From NCBI RefSeq assembly GCF_004854025.1, contig NZ_STGM01000004.1, positions 1 to 64,000 on the forward strand: DNA of 64,000 nt, read 5' to 3'. Both the position numbers and the translations under genes were made by a program. The notes under the pieces were generated by a model, which saw only the letters and a list, made by a program, of their open reading frames with translations, was not told the origin of the DNA and did not search any database. This stretch comes from Microbacterium hydrothermale. GTDB lineage: Bacteria > Actinomycetota > Actinomycetes > Actinomycetales > Microbacteriaceae. Position 1 is the first letter of the stretch. The number at the start of each line of letters is the position of its first letter. Shown here piece by piece: positions 9,707 to 16,927 of the stretch.

Positions 9707-10156
9707 CTAGGGGCGGAAGATGCCGCGGACGCGTCGCGTGAGAGGCAGGTGCAGCAGAACCTCGCGGCCGTCGACGTCGACGGTGACGACGGAGCCTCCG
9801 AGACCCCGCCCCGGCGACGGCCCGACGTCGGAGCGGACGTAGGCCTCGGCGACGTCGACGTAGACCGCGAGCAGGCGAGCACTTTGATCCTTGGACGACG
9901 AGGCGTCCACCAGCTGCATCCGGTGCCCCGTGTCGGTCTCGACCGAGAACCACCGGGATCCCGGCGTGGAGACGAGCGCCCACCGCGAGCCCCGCGAGAA
10001 GCGCGCCCACGCCGCACCGTCGCGCAGCTCGGTCACGACGTCGAGATCGGCCTGGGCGACCACGAGCACCTCGAGCATCGCGAGGGCCTCGGCCGCCGTG
10101 ACGTAGTCGGCGCGGTCGGCGCTCAGCCCACCCCACTCGAACCTGCGCTCGCCCAT
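9707..10156 (-). CDS. Conserved hypothetical protein (149 aa)
   Basis: A soluble protein with a helix near residues 20-40 (TAAEALAMLEVLVVAQADLD) followed by beta-rich sequence (WFSVETDTGHRMQLVDASS) and a strand near the end (VVTVDVDGREVLLHLPLTRR). I do not recognise the family. ATG 10156 follows an AGGAAGG ribosome site; longer starts upstream add only low-quality arginine-rich sequence. It may form a short unit with the acidic small gene downstream at 9456-9626, 80 bases away. Confidence 0.7.
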   Translation of the reverse strand: MGERRFEWGGLSADRADYVTAAEALAMLEVLVVAQADLDVVTELRDGAAWARFSRGSRWALVSTPGSRWFSVETDTGHRMQLVDASSSKDQSARLLAVYVDVAEAYVRSDVGPSPGRGLGGSVVTVDVDGREVLLHLPLTRRVRGIFRP

Positions 10157-10245
10157 GTCGCCGCCTTCCTGGCACCGAGCGTAACCCCGCCCGCCGCCGG
10201 TCCGTACCGCCGCGAACGAACCTGAAAGCGGGCTGGGAGAAGCCC

Positions 10246-10251
10246 TACGAT
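10246..10251 (+). promoter_or_regulatory. Probable -10 box of a leaderless gene
   Basis: TACGAT ends six bases before the ATG at 10258 and no ribosome site is present. This places transcription start on or near the A of the ATG, the geometry of a leaderless mRNA. The same spacing is seen at 37746 and 41454. The -35 side is weak (TGAAAG). Confidence 0.5.
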
Positions 10252-10257
10252 GAGCGC

Positions 10258-10653
10258 ATGCTGACCTCATCGCCGTCGTCGATCACCGACCAGACCTCGA
10301 TCTTCGCGCTCAGCGCGTCCAACTCGCTCATCGCCCTCGCGATCTACGTGCTGATGGTCGTCGCGCTCTGGCGCGTCTTCCGAAAGGCCGGGCACGCGGG
10401 CTGGCTCGCGATCATCCCGATCGTCAACCTCGTCGTCATGGTGCGCATCGCCGGTTTCTCCGGCTGGCTGACGCTGCTGTACCTCGTGCCGATCGTGAAC
10501 GTCGTCTTCCACGTGATCGTGCACCTTCGCGTGGGCCGGGCGTTCGGCCACGGCTGGGTGTTCTCGCTGTTCCTGCTCGTGATCTTCTACGTGATCGGCT
10601 ACCTCGTGCTCGGATTCAGCGACGACAGATACCGCCCCGAGCGCCTGGCCTGA
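10258..10653 (+). CDS. DUF5684-type integral membrane protein
   Basis: The 131-residue protein has about four membrane helices (around 22-40, 46-62, 65-85, 96-118). A pattern of FRKAGHAGWLAIIPIVN followed by RIAGFSGWLTLLYLVPIVN and GRAFGHGW is typical of DUF5684 proteins, found in bacteria and sometimes annotated as signal-peptidase-like. Function is unknown. It appears to be [14 protein letters not shown] a leaderless message. Confidence 0.85.
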   Translation: MLTSSPSSITDQTSIFALSASNSLIALAIYVLMVVALWRVFRKAGHAGWLAIIPIVNLVVMVRIAGFSGWLTLLYLVPIVNVVFHVIVHLRVGRAFGHGWVFSLFLLVIFYVIGYLVLGFSDDRYRPERLA

Positions 10654-10667
10654 CTCCGCAGCGACCC

Positions 10668-10970
10668 TCAGGCGAGGCGCAGCCGATCGTCGGGGTGCAG
10701 GGTGCGCAACGGCACCGACCCGTCGACGATCGCGCGCAGGGCGCGGGGGCTGACCTCGAGCTCCGCCGAGACGCGCTCCACCTCCGCGCCGGAGGAGAGA
10801 GCGCCGCGCAACGCCGCCTCCGCGGCATGGGCGGCCTCGGCCACATCGTCGGCGGAGCTGCGTACGAAAGCGGCGAGCTTCGCCTGCGCGTGACGGATGC
10901 TCCGGCGCTGGCGCTCACGGCGGTCGGCGAGGTCGAGGGCGGGGGCGTTTCGCGGCTGGTCGGGCGACAT
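10668..10970 (-). CDS. Hypothetical protein with possible HTH-like C-terminus
   Basis: The 100-residue product is strongly helical. A basic N-terminal helix (DLADRRERQRRSIRHAQAK) is followed by an Ala-rich helix and a segment RVSAELEVSPRALRAIVDG that reads like a helix-turn-helix. No family is recognised. ATG 10970 has GGAG nearby. The gene converges with the DUF5684 gene, 15 bases apart at their 3' ends. Confidence 0.6.
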   Translation of the reverse strand: MSPDQPRNAPALDLADRRERQRRSIRHAQAKLAAFVRSSADDVAEAAHAAEAALRGALSSGAEVERVSAELEVSPRALRAIVDGSVPLRTLHPDDRLRLA

Positions 10971-11083
10971 GATCTCCACTCCGGGGGAAGCGTCCGGCTC
11001 GCGCGGCTGCGAGCTCCCCTCCAGCCTCTCCGACCCGCGGGCGCGGCACATCATCCCTGAGGACGATATTGCGACCGGGGACG

Positions 11084-11123
11084 ACGGATGCCACGACCGC
11101 GCGTTCGCGATCGTGGCATCCGT
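11084..11123 (-). terminator. rtcB terminator built from inverted GGATGCC motifs
   Basis: ACGGATGCCACGA (11084-11096) pairs perfectly over 13 bases with TCGTGGCATCCGT (11111-11123), and the 14-base loop holds a further CGCG pair. It begins 3 bases past the rtcB stop on the minus strand. The arms contain the motif GGATGCC and its complement. Confidence 0.75.
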
Positions 11124-11125
11124 TC

Positions 11126-12295
11126 TCAGTCGCCCTTCACGTTGACGATCTGCCGCAGCGTGTGCCGCACGGTCACCAGGTCGGCGGCATCCGCCATCAC
11201 CCGGTCGATCGGCTTGTACGCCTGCGGGATCTCGTCGATGAAGGCGTCGGTGTCGCGGTACTCGATCCCCGCCATGGCCTCACGCAACTGCTCGTGCGTG
11301 AAGGTCTTGCGCGCGGCCGACCGCGAGTACTCCCGGCCGGCGCCGTGCGGAGACGAGTTCAAGGCCATCGCGTTGCCCCGCCCCTCGACGACGTACGACG
11401 CGGTGCCCATCGACCCCGGGATGAGGCCCGGGCGACCGGCGTCGGCCATGATCGCGCCCTTGCGCGACACCCACACCTGCTTGCCGAAGTGCCTCTCGGA
11501 CTCGGTGAAGTTGTGGTGGCAGTTGATCCGCTCGCGCTCTTCGACCGGGGCGTCGAGGAAGCGACCGAGCTGGTTCGCGACGCGGTCCATCATCTCCTCG
11601 CGATTGAGCAGGGCGAAGTGCTGCGCCCACCGCAGCTCGCGGATGTACCGGGTGAACTCGGGCGTCCCCTCGACCAGGTAAGCCAGGTCGGGGTGCGGAA
11701 GCTCGATCCACCACTGCTTCGCGAGGCGCTGCGCGACCTTGATGTGGTGCTGCGCGATGCGGTTGCCGACCCCGCGGGAACCGGAGTGCAGGAACATCCA
11801 CACGTCGTCGTTCTCGTCGAGCGAGATTTCGATGAAGTGGTTGCCGCTGCCCAACGATCCGAGCTGCTGCCGCCAATGGCCGGCGTACGACGCGGGGTCG
11901 AACTCCGCCTTCTCGGCGAGGGCCTCGAGCTCCGCGACGCGCGGCTCGGCGGTCGCGACGATCTTGCGGTTGTCGCGACCGGCCGAGAGCGGGATGGCGC
12001 GCTCGATCTGCTGCCGCAGCTCCGCGAGCTCGCGCCCGTCGAGGTCGGAGGCGTGGAACTGCGTCCTGACGGCGATCATGCCGCAGCCGATGTCGACCCC
12101 GACGGCGGCCGGCATGATCGCGCCGAGCGTCGGGATAACCGAACCGACCGTCGCGCCCAGGCCCAGGTGGGCGTCGGGCATGAGGGCCAGGTGGGGGTGG
12201 ATGAACGGCATGGTCGCCGAGGTACGGGCCTGCTCGATGGTCTTGTCATCGATCAGGCTCGCCCACGACACCAGTCGTTCGGTGAGCTTCTGCAT
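11126..12295 (-). CDS. rtcB: RNA 2',3'-cyclic phosphate/5'-OH ligase RtcB
   Basis: A 389-residue RtcB, the GTP- and Mn-dependent ligase that joins 3'-phosphate or 2',3'-cyclic phosphate RNA ends to 5'-OH ends in RNA repair. Metal and guanylation residues are visible: MPDAHLGLG (about 39-47), GVDIGCGM (66-73), GSGNHF, FLHSGSRG, INCHHNF and SSPHGAGREYSR near the C-terminus with the guanylylated His. ATG 12295 has an AAGGA site. RtcA, RtcR and archease genes are absent here, so this is a stand-alone RtcB. Confidence 0.95.
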   Translation of the reverse strand: MQKLTERLVSWASLIDDKTIEQARTSATMPFIHPHLALMPDAHLGLGATVGSVIPTLGAIMPAAVGVDIGCGMIAVRTQFHASDLDGRELAELRQQIERAIPLSAGRDNRKIVATAEPRVAELEALAEKAEFDPASYAGHWRQQLGSLGSGNHFIEISLDENDDVWMFLHSGSRGVGNRIAQHHIKVAQRLAKQWWIELPHPDLAYLVEGTPEFTRYIRELRWAQHFALLNREEMMDRVANQLGRFLDAPVEERERINCHHNFTESERHFGKQVWVSRKGAIMADAGRPGLIPGSMGTASYVVEGRGNAMALNSSPHGAGREYSRSAARKTFTHEQLREAMAGIEYRDTDAFIDEIPQAYKPIDRVMADAADLVTVRHTLRQIVNVKGD

Positions 12296-12420
12296 GGATC
12301 CTTTCCTTCGTGTGGTGCGATGACGCGCGATGAGTGAGCCTCCGTCGGGGCACACTCCCCCACTCGCGTGGAAAGAGGAACGCCCTGACCTGACGGTGCG
12401 GGGCGTGAGAAGACGGGTGT

Positions 12421-12519
12421 CTAGACGACCGGCGCCGGAGGGTACGACGAGAGGAGGAACGGCAGGTACTGCTCCTGCTTCCCCTGCTGCTCAGCGCGGC
12501 GATCGCGGTTCGCGGTCAT
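12421..12519 (-). CDS. Candidate 32-residue peptide upstream of rtcB
   Basis: A short frame starts at ATG 12519 behind GAGGAAAG and encodes a 32-residue peptide. Its N-half is charged (MTANRDRRAEQQGKQEQ) and its C-half hydrophobic and proline-rich (YLPFLLSSYPPAPVV). It lies 125 bases upstream of rtcB on the same strand, so it could be a leader peptide or an independent small protein. Nothing is recognised by family. Confidence 0.4.
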   Translation of the reverse strand: MTANRDRRAEQQGKQEQYLPFLLSSYPPAPVV

Positions 12520-12572
12520 CGTCTCGTCTTTCCTCGGCTCCCGTGCCGATCGGCACAGGCTTGCGAACATAA

Positions 12573-12610
12573 CGGATGCCGCGAGCTCGTCGCAAGAGCC
12601 GCGGCATCCG
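12573..12610 (-). terminator. Hairpin of inverted GGATGCC motifs
   Basis: CGGATGCCGCG (12573-12583) pairs with CGCGGCATCCG (12600-12610), and GCTC/GAGC pair inside. It lies about 40 bases past the stop of the 118-residue gene (minus strand) and ahead of the small peptide gene, so it likely ends the former's transcript. Confidence 0.65.
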
Positions 12611-12649
12611 ATCACTACCGAAGGACCGGGATTCACCCGGACCGGCGCC

Positions 12650-13006
12650 TCACGCCTGGGTGGGCTGGTCGAAATCCCAATCGATGGGCTCGTCGTCCTC
12701 GTCGTGCGGGTCGGTCTCGACCGCACGGAGGTGCGGGCGGGGGAAGAGCCGGTGGTTCTTGAGGTCATCGGCCGCGTGGGAGAAATCCGGTTCCTCCTCG
12801 TTCCACTCCATCGGGGCGGAGAGCACGTCGTTGCCCACTCCGATGACGAGTTCGGCCTGCGCCACCTTCTTGTCGTCCGTGACGATGGGGATGCTGACCG
12901 CCTCCGCCTGACCCTCTTTGGCCACGGCCGCCGTCAGCTCGATGAGCGACGCGGCGACGTCGTCGGTGGTCATCACGGTCTCGCCGGCATAGGTCACGCA
13001 TCGCAT
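12650..13006 (-). CDS. Conserved hypothetical protein (118 aa)
   Basis: The N-terminal two thirds has a helix (DDVAASLIELTAAVAKEG) and strands (AVSIPIVTDD and AELVIGVGND), and the C-terminus is acidic and disordered (DPHDEDDEPIDWDFDQP). No family is recognised. ATG 13006 has an AGGGTGG site. No partner is evident; the next gene upstream on the same strand is 69 bases away. Confidence 0.7.
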   Translation of the reverse strand: MRCVTYAGETVMTTDDVAASLIELTAAVAKEGQAEAVSIPIVTDDKKVAQAELVIGVGNDVLSAPMEWNEEEPDFSHAADDLKNHRLFPRPHLRAVETDPHDEDDEPIDWDFDQPTQA

Positions 13007-13075
13007 GAGTCCACCCTGACGATGATCGGCGCACGCGGGGGGCGGGTTGCCACGGCATCCCCGGTGGGATACGGC

Positions 13076-13255
13076 TCAGTCCCGCCGCTGGGCGGAGCGG
13101 AACATCGCTTCGTCGAGTTCGAACCAGACGGCGCGCACGGTGTCGAACTCCGCGAACCGCTCCGGCTGCGGGTCGGTGAGGGAGAGGCGGTAACCGCGAG
13201 GGAGATCATCCACGTGCTGTCCGTCGCGCGGGCCGCCGACGAGCACGTAGATCAC
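13076..13255 (-). CDS. Small hypothetical protein coupled to the MarR gene
   Basis: The 59-residue product starts IYVLVGGPRDGQHVDDLP and continues with a beta-rich pattern, as in many short proteins of unknown role in this order. Its GTG start at 13255 overlaps the TGA of the MarR-family gene as GTGA, so the two are [15 protein letters not shown] coupled. No domain is recognised. Confidence 0.65.
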   Translation of the reverse strand: MIYVLVGGPRDGQHVDDLPRGYRLSLTDPQPERFAEFDTVRAVWFELDEAMFRSAQRRD

Positions 13256-13806
13256 GGGGAATCGACCGCCGGCTTGTCGACGGCGACACCGTCGACGGCG
13301 TCGCTCATGCGGTGCAGGAACGCGACGACGGCCGCCGATTCTTCGGGCGTCATGTCGATCACCGCCGCCAGCATGCGGTCGTGCATGTTGCCGAGCGTCT
13401 GCCGCACTTCGGCGTGGGCGCGCGGCGTGGCACGGATGAAGATGCTGCGGCGGTCGTCGGGGTTCGCGGTGCGCGTGACGTGTCCGGAGCGCTCGAGGCG
13501 GTCGAGGATCGCCGTCGTCGACGCGGTGGACAGGCCGAGATACCGGGTCAGCTCCCCCGGCCGCACCTGCCGCGAGGCGTCGCGCAGCAGATAACGCAGC
13601 ACGAGCAGTTCGTTCTCGCCCATCGACATGGAATCGCGCGTACGACGGCGCATGGCCACCTCGGCCGCGCGGTAGATGCGCAGCGCTTCGAGCACGGCTT
13701 TGCTGCGTCGCCGACGGTCGGACGGCTCGTCGCCGTACCAGTAAGTGACCTCTTCGGTGGATCCCGTGGGCGTGAGTCCGCGGGACGTGGTTTCGACGTC
13801 TGTCAT
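13252..13806 (-). CDS. MarR-family transcriptional regulator
   Basis: The 184-residue protein has a central winged helix: ELLVLRYLLRDASRQVRPGE, then recognition-helix region STASTTAILDRLERSGHV and wing NPDDRRSIFI, with flanking dimerisation helices. This is the standard MarR layout. ATG 13806 has a strong GAGGAG site; a longer frame adds poor sequence. It is divergent from the DUF7882 gene at 13922, and a MarR-type palindrome lies between them at 13853-13867. Ligand unknown. Confidence 0.92.
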   Translation of the reverse strand: MTDVETTSRGLTPTGSTEEVTYWYGDEPSDRRRRSKAVLEALRIYRAAEVAMRRRTRDSMSMGENELLVLRYLLRDASRQVRPGELTRYLGLSTASTTAILDRLERSGHVTRTANPDDRRSIFIRATPRAHAEVRQTLGNMHDRMLAAVIDMTPEESAAVVAFLHRMSDAVDGVAVDKPAVDSP

Positions 13807-13852
13807 GACACACTCCTCCCCGCTCTTCCGCCTGACTATACAACGGAAATAA

Positions 13853-13867
13853 TAGTTAGACAAACTA
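13853..13867. promoter_or_regulatory. Candidate MarR operator
   Basis: TAGTT (13853-13857) and AACTA (13863-13867) form an inverted repeat with a five-base spacer, the size of known MarR/OhrR boxes. It lies in the only markedly AT-rich stretch between the MarR gene and the divergent DUF7882 gene. A second palindrome AACTAGTT (13863-13870) overlaps it. Confidence 0.55.
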
Positions 13868-13921
13868 GTTACTAAGCGAGTATGTTCTACACACAGCTAA
13901 TCGCTAACGAAGGGAGTTCCC

Positions 13922-14305
13922 ATGGGCCAGTTGTTCTACGGCACGTCCACCGAAGCCGTCGTCATCCCCGACCGCCTTCTCTCTCACCTCAAGGTGGTCA
14001 CGACCACCAAGCTCCGCCGCAGCGAGAGCTTCACCCTCACCTGGACCCACGTCGACGGCACCCCCGGCCGCTCCACCCTCTGGCTGCAGCCGGCGATCCC
14101 GCTGCGCTTCGTCTTCGACTCGGCTGAGCCCGAGAGCCTCGACGCGGCGACGCTGAGGAACATGGCCGACATGGCCAACTCCTCGGCCGGCCTGATCGTC
14201 GACCTCACCGCCGAGATCCCCACCGCAAGCGCGTCCGCGCCGCGCGTCGCCCCCGCCCGCACCGCGACCTCGTCGCGCCCGCGCTCGCTGTCGGTGGCCG
14301 CCTGA
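13922..14305 (+). CDS. DUF7882 family protein
   Basis: The 127-residue protein begins MGQLFYGTSTEAVVIPDRLL and contains LKVVTTTKLRRSESFTLTW and STLWLQPAIPLRFVF, the pattern of the Microbacteriaceae DUF7882 family, often found beside MarR-type regulators. The last ~30 residues are disordered. The role is unknown. A GAAGGGAG site precedes ATG 13922. It heads a run of three or four plus-strand small genes and is probably controlled by the divergent MarR regulator. Confidence 0.8.
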   Translation: MGQLFYGTSTEAVVIPDRLLSHLKVVTTTKLRRSESFTLTWTHVDGTPGRSTLWLQPAIPLRFVFDSAEPESLDAATLRNMADMANSSAGLIVDLTAEIPTASASAPRVAPARTATSSRPRSLSVAA

Positions 14306-14306
14306 C

Positions 14307-14648
14307 ATGAGTGCACCCACGCTCCCCCACTCCGCCCCGGTGGTCACCGCCCGCGTCCTGTGGGCGAAGGTCGACACCGGCTTCTGGGTCGCTCACCGCG
14401 GCGGCGAGTACGACGGCTGCGTCGACGCGGTCGCGGGAGGATACGTCTCACGCGACGCTCACGGCGTGCCGATCGGCCGGTACGACAGCCTCGACGCCGC
14501 CAAGGCGTCGCTGCGCTCGACGACCCACCCCGCCAACGAATCGCGTCGCCGCCGCCTCGAGCGCGCCTCGCTCCTCGCCGCGACCGCCGTCGGCGGGACC
14601 GCCCTGGCTTTCGCGCTCACCGCGGGCGCCCTGGCGCCGTACCTGTGA
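14307..14648 (+). CDS. Small protein with C-terminal membrane anchor
   Basis: The 113-residue protein has a soluble N-terminal part with an aromatic-rich strand pattern (VDTGFWVAHRGGEYDGCVD, then GRYDSLDAAKASL), like DUF2188-type small folds, followed by basic residues and one C-terminal membrane helix (about 88-108). The start is one base after the DUF7882 stop. It probably sits as a tail-anchored membrane protein; function unknown. Confidence 0.75.
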   Translation: MSAPTLPHSAPVVTARVLWAKVDTGFWVAHRGGEYDGCVDAVAGGYVSRDAHGVPIGRYDSLDAAKASLRSTTHPANESRRRRLERASLLAATAVGGTALAFALTAGALAPYL

Positions 14649-14746
14649 ACGACATGCCCGAGCTGGAGCTGCGCGACGACGCGGACGACTTCGAGGATGC
14701 CGCGAGCGCGGAGTTCACGGCCCGTTACGGCGTCACCCCGCTCTGA
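14645..14746 (+). CDS. Very small acidic protein (33 aa)
   Basis: A GTG at 14645 overlaps the preceding stop as GTGA and opens a 33-residue frame, NDMPELELRDDADDFEDAAS and then AEFTARYGVTPL. The arrangement matches the coupled starts used throughout this window, which supports [11 protein letters not shown]. ATG 14654 would be an alternative start. No family is recognised. Confidence 0.5.
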   Translation: MNDMPELELRDDADDFEDAASAEFTARYGVTPL

Positions 14747-14816
14747 TCGTCCACCCCCTGGACGCGCCGCATCCCTCGTGACACGGTCGGCGGACCACAG
14801 ACGGACGGAGACCCCG

Positions 14817-14966
14817 ATGAGCAACGACCACGACCGCAGCGCCGACGCCCCCGACGAGACGTCGAACGGCGCGGGCAGCGAATCGCCCGACGAAGGCGCC
14901 GCGGCCCAGCAGGACGCCGACGAGGCGGCCACGACCGACGACTCGCCCGCGGGCGACATCGGCTGA
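14817..14966 (+). CDS. Small acidic disordered protein (49 aa)
   Basis: ATG 14817 follows a GGAG site and opens a 49-residue frame rich in Asp, Glu, Ala and Ser (MSNDHDRSADAPDETSN, ending DDSPAGDIG). It resembles the acidic protein at 9456-9626 in composition and both end in a Gly-Ile containing tail. It may be the last gene of the unit begun at 13922. Function unknown. Confidence 0.5.
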   Translation: MSNDHDRSADAPDETSNGAGSESPDEGAAAQQDADEAATTDDSPAGDIG

Positions 14967-14978
14967 CCAGACGAAGAC

Positions 14979-15011
14979 GAAGGCCGGCGCCGGATCACGG
15001 CGCCGGTCTTC
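14979..15011. terminator. Convergent terminator hairpin
   Basis: GAAGGCCGGCGCCG (14979-14992) pairs with CGGCGCCGGTCTTC (14998-15011) over 14 positions including one G-U, around GATCA. It lies between the plus-strand acidic gene and the minus-strand radical SAM gene and can serve both. Confidence 0.75.
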
Positions 15012-15020
15012 TCGGTGGGA

Positions 15021-16091
15021 TCAGAACGCGTACCGCACGCGGCAATAGGGCAGCTTCTGCGCGATCAGGTCGGTGAGGGCCGCCACGCTCTGGGCTTTAA
15101 GCGGATGCCGGTACCGGACATTCACCGCACCGTTCTGCGATCGCTTCTCTTCTTGCACCGTCGGCGTCCACAGGAGTTCTTCGCCCCTCGGATGCCAGCC
15201 GAGATTCACCTCGTGCAGCGCCTCGTTGTGCGTGAGGAAGATCACCTCGCAGGCCAGTTGCGCCTTGGCCCGGGCGTGCAGTGCCGCGTCGAGCTGCTCG
15301 AAGAGCTCGGCCCAGTCCGCGAGCCACGTCGGCGTGAGGATGACCGGGGAGAAGTTGACGTGGACCTCGTAACCCGCGTCGACGAAGTCGTTGATGGCGG
15401 CGATGCGCTCCGCCATCGGGGAGGTGCGCAGGTCGGTGACCCGTGCCGTGCCCGCCGGCATGAGCGAGAAGCGGATGCGCGTGCGCCCCGCCGGGTCCCA
15501 CTCGAGGAGGTCGCGGTTGACGAACTTCGTCGCGAACGAGGCCTTCGCGGTCGGAATCATTCGGAACAGGTCGCACACGTCACGGACGTTGTCGCTCAGC
15601 AGTGCGTCGACCGAGCAGTCGCCGTTCTCGCCGATGTCGTACACCCACGCGTCGGGATCGCACTGGTTGGGCTCGGTCTTCGCCCCTCGGGCGGCGACGT
15701 GACGCGCCAGGTGGCGACTGATCTGATCGATGTTGGCGAACAGCGTGATGGGGTTGCTGTAGCCCTTGCGCCGCGGCACGTAGCAGTACGCGCACGCCAT
15801 GGCGCACCCGTTCGACAACGACGGCGCGATGAAGTCGGCGGAGCGCCCGTTGACGCGGGTGACGACGCTCTTCTTCACACCCAGCACGAGGGCTTCGGTC
15901 TTGATGCGCACCCACCGGGCGACGTTGGTCTCGTCGCCGTGCACCTCGGGGATCTGCCAGTGCGAGGCGATCGGCACGATGTCGGCCTCGGGCCAGCGCG
16001 CCACGATCTCCCGCCCGCGCTCCAGCTCGAGCGCGGCGTCCTCCGCGTAGATGCGCGTGACGCGCAGCAGATTCTCTCGATCGACGGCCAT
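15021..16091 (-). CDS. Spore photoproduct lyase-like radical SAM protein
   Basis: A 356-residue radical SAM protein with the CxxxCxxC cluster motif CAMACAYC (96-103), as in spore photoproduct lyase, plus family features YVPRRKGYSNP, FATKFVNRDLLEWDP and VHVNFSPVILT. Spore photoproduct lyase repairs thymine dimers in spores, but related proteins occur in non-sporulating actinobacteria with unproven substrates. It lies directly upstream of nothing on its own strand that is coupled; the Fpg/Nei gene is 10 bases upstream and likely in the same transcript, supporting a role in DNA repair. Confidence 0.85.
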   Translation of the reverse strand: MAVDRENLLRVTRIYAEDAALELERGREIVARWPEADIVPIASHWQIPEVHGDETNVARWVRIKTEALVLGVKKSVVTRVNGRSADFIAPSLSNGCAMACAYCYVPRRKGYSNPITLFANIDQISRHLARHVAARGAKTEPNQCDPDAWVYDIGENGDCSVDALLSDNVRDVCDLFRMIPTAKASFATKFVNRDLLEWDPAGRTRIRFSLMPAGTARVTDLRTSPMAERIAAINDFVDAGYEVHVNFSPVILTPTWLADWAELFEQLDAALHARAKAQLACEVIFLTHNEALHEVNLGWHPRGEELLWTPTVQEEKRSQNGAVNVRYRHPLKAQSVAALTDLIAQKLPYCRVRYAF

Positions 16092-16100
16092 CGTCCCGTT

Positions 16101-16925
16101 CTACTCCGGGGGTCCGACATCGGCGCCGGCGGGAACCGGCTGACACCGGGGGCACCACCACGTGCGCCGCTGCTCCGGGTCGTTCGCGACCTCGTCGCGC
16201 ACCCGAACCCGCGTTCCGCAGCGCAGGCAGGCGCGACCCGCGCGACCGACGACCCAGTGCGACGCCCCGCGACGACGATCGCCCGTGGTCACCTGATACA
16301 TGCCCGGCACGGTCGCCGACACCCGCAGGCACCGCGCGGCGAGCGCCACGAGCGCGTCGAGATCGGTCGCCCCGATCGGCGCGAAGGGATGGATGCCGCG
16401 CAGGAACGCGAGTTCGTTCACCCACAGGTTGCCGAGCCCGGCCATGCCGCGCTGATCGAGCAGCGCCGCGACGACGGGTCGGTCGGGCCGGGCGGCGAGC
16501 CGGCGCACCGCCTCCGCGGCATCCCAGTCGTCACGCAGCGGGTCGGGACCGAGATGGCCGATGACGTCGCGCTCGTGCGTCGTGGGCACCAGCTCGACGA
16601 CGGGGAGATCGAGACCCCAGACCTCCCGCCCGTCGTCGAGACGCATCCGGACGCGTGCCTTCTCGCGCGCGGCGGTCGGGAGCGCGCGGCCGGGCATCGT
16701 GATCGTCCACGACCCCTGCATGCGGAGGTGCGTGTGCAGGGTTTCGCCGCCGTCCAACCGCGTGAGCAGGTGCTTGCCGTGCGTGTCGTAGCCCAGGATC
16801 GTGCGACCGCCCAGCGCACGGCCGGCCGCGTTGCCCGCGCGCAGCTCGCCGTCGCGCACACGGGCGCCCGTCGTCGCGGCATCCAGACGTCGACGGAGGC
16901 GGTAGACGCTGTCTCCCTCCGGCAC
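16101..16925 (-). CDS. Fpg/Nei-family DNA glycosylase/AP lyase
   Basis: The 274-residue protein starts PEGDSVYRLRRRL after the GTG, giving the catalytic Pro2 and Glu3 of the Fpg/Nei family, which excise oxidised bases and cut abasic sites. GKHLLTRLDGGETLHTHLRM and AGLGNLWVNE are conserved core motifs. The C-terminal zinc finger is seen as CLRCGTRV and WWCPRCQ. The PEGDSVYR start favours the actinobacterial Nei2 group. It lies two bases after the oxidoreductase gene and upstream of the radical SAM gene in one run. Confidence 0.92.
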   Translation of the reverse strand: MPEGDSVYRLRRRLDAATTGARVRDGELRAGNAAGRALGGRTILGYDTHGKHLLTRLDGGETLHTHLRMQGSWTITMPGRALPTAAREKARVRMRLDDGREVWGLDLPVVELVPTTHERDVIGHLGPDPLRDDWDAAEAVRRLAARPDRPVVAALLDQRGMAGLGNLWVNELAFLRGIHPFAPIGATDLDALVALAARCLRVSATVPGMYQVTTGDRRRGASHWVVGRAGRACLRCGTRVRVRDEVANDPEQRRTWWCPRCQPVPAGADVGPPE

Positions 16926-16927
16926 GT

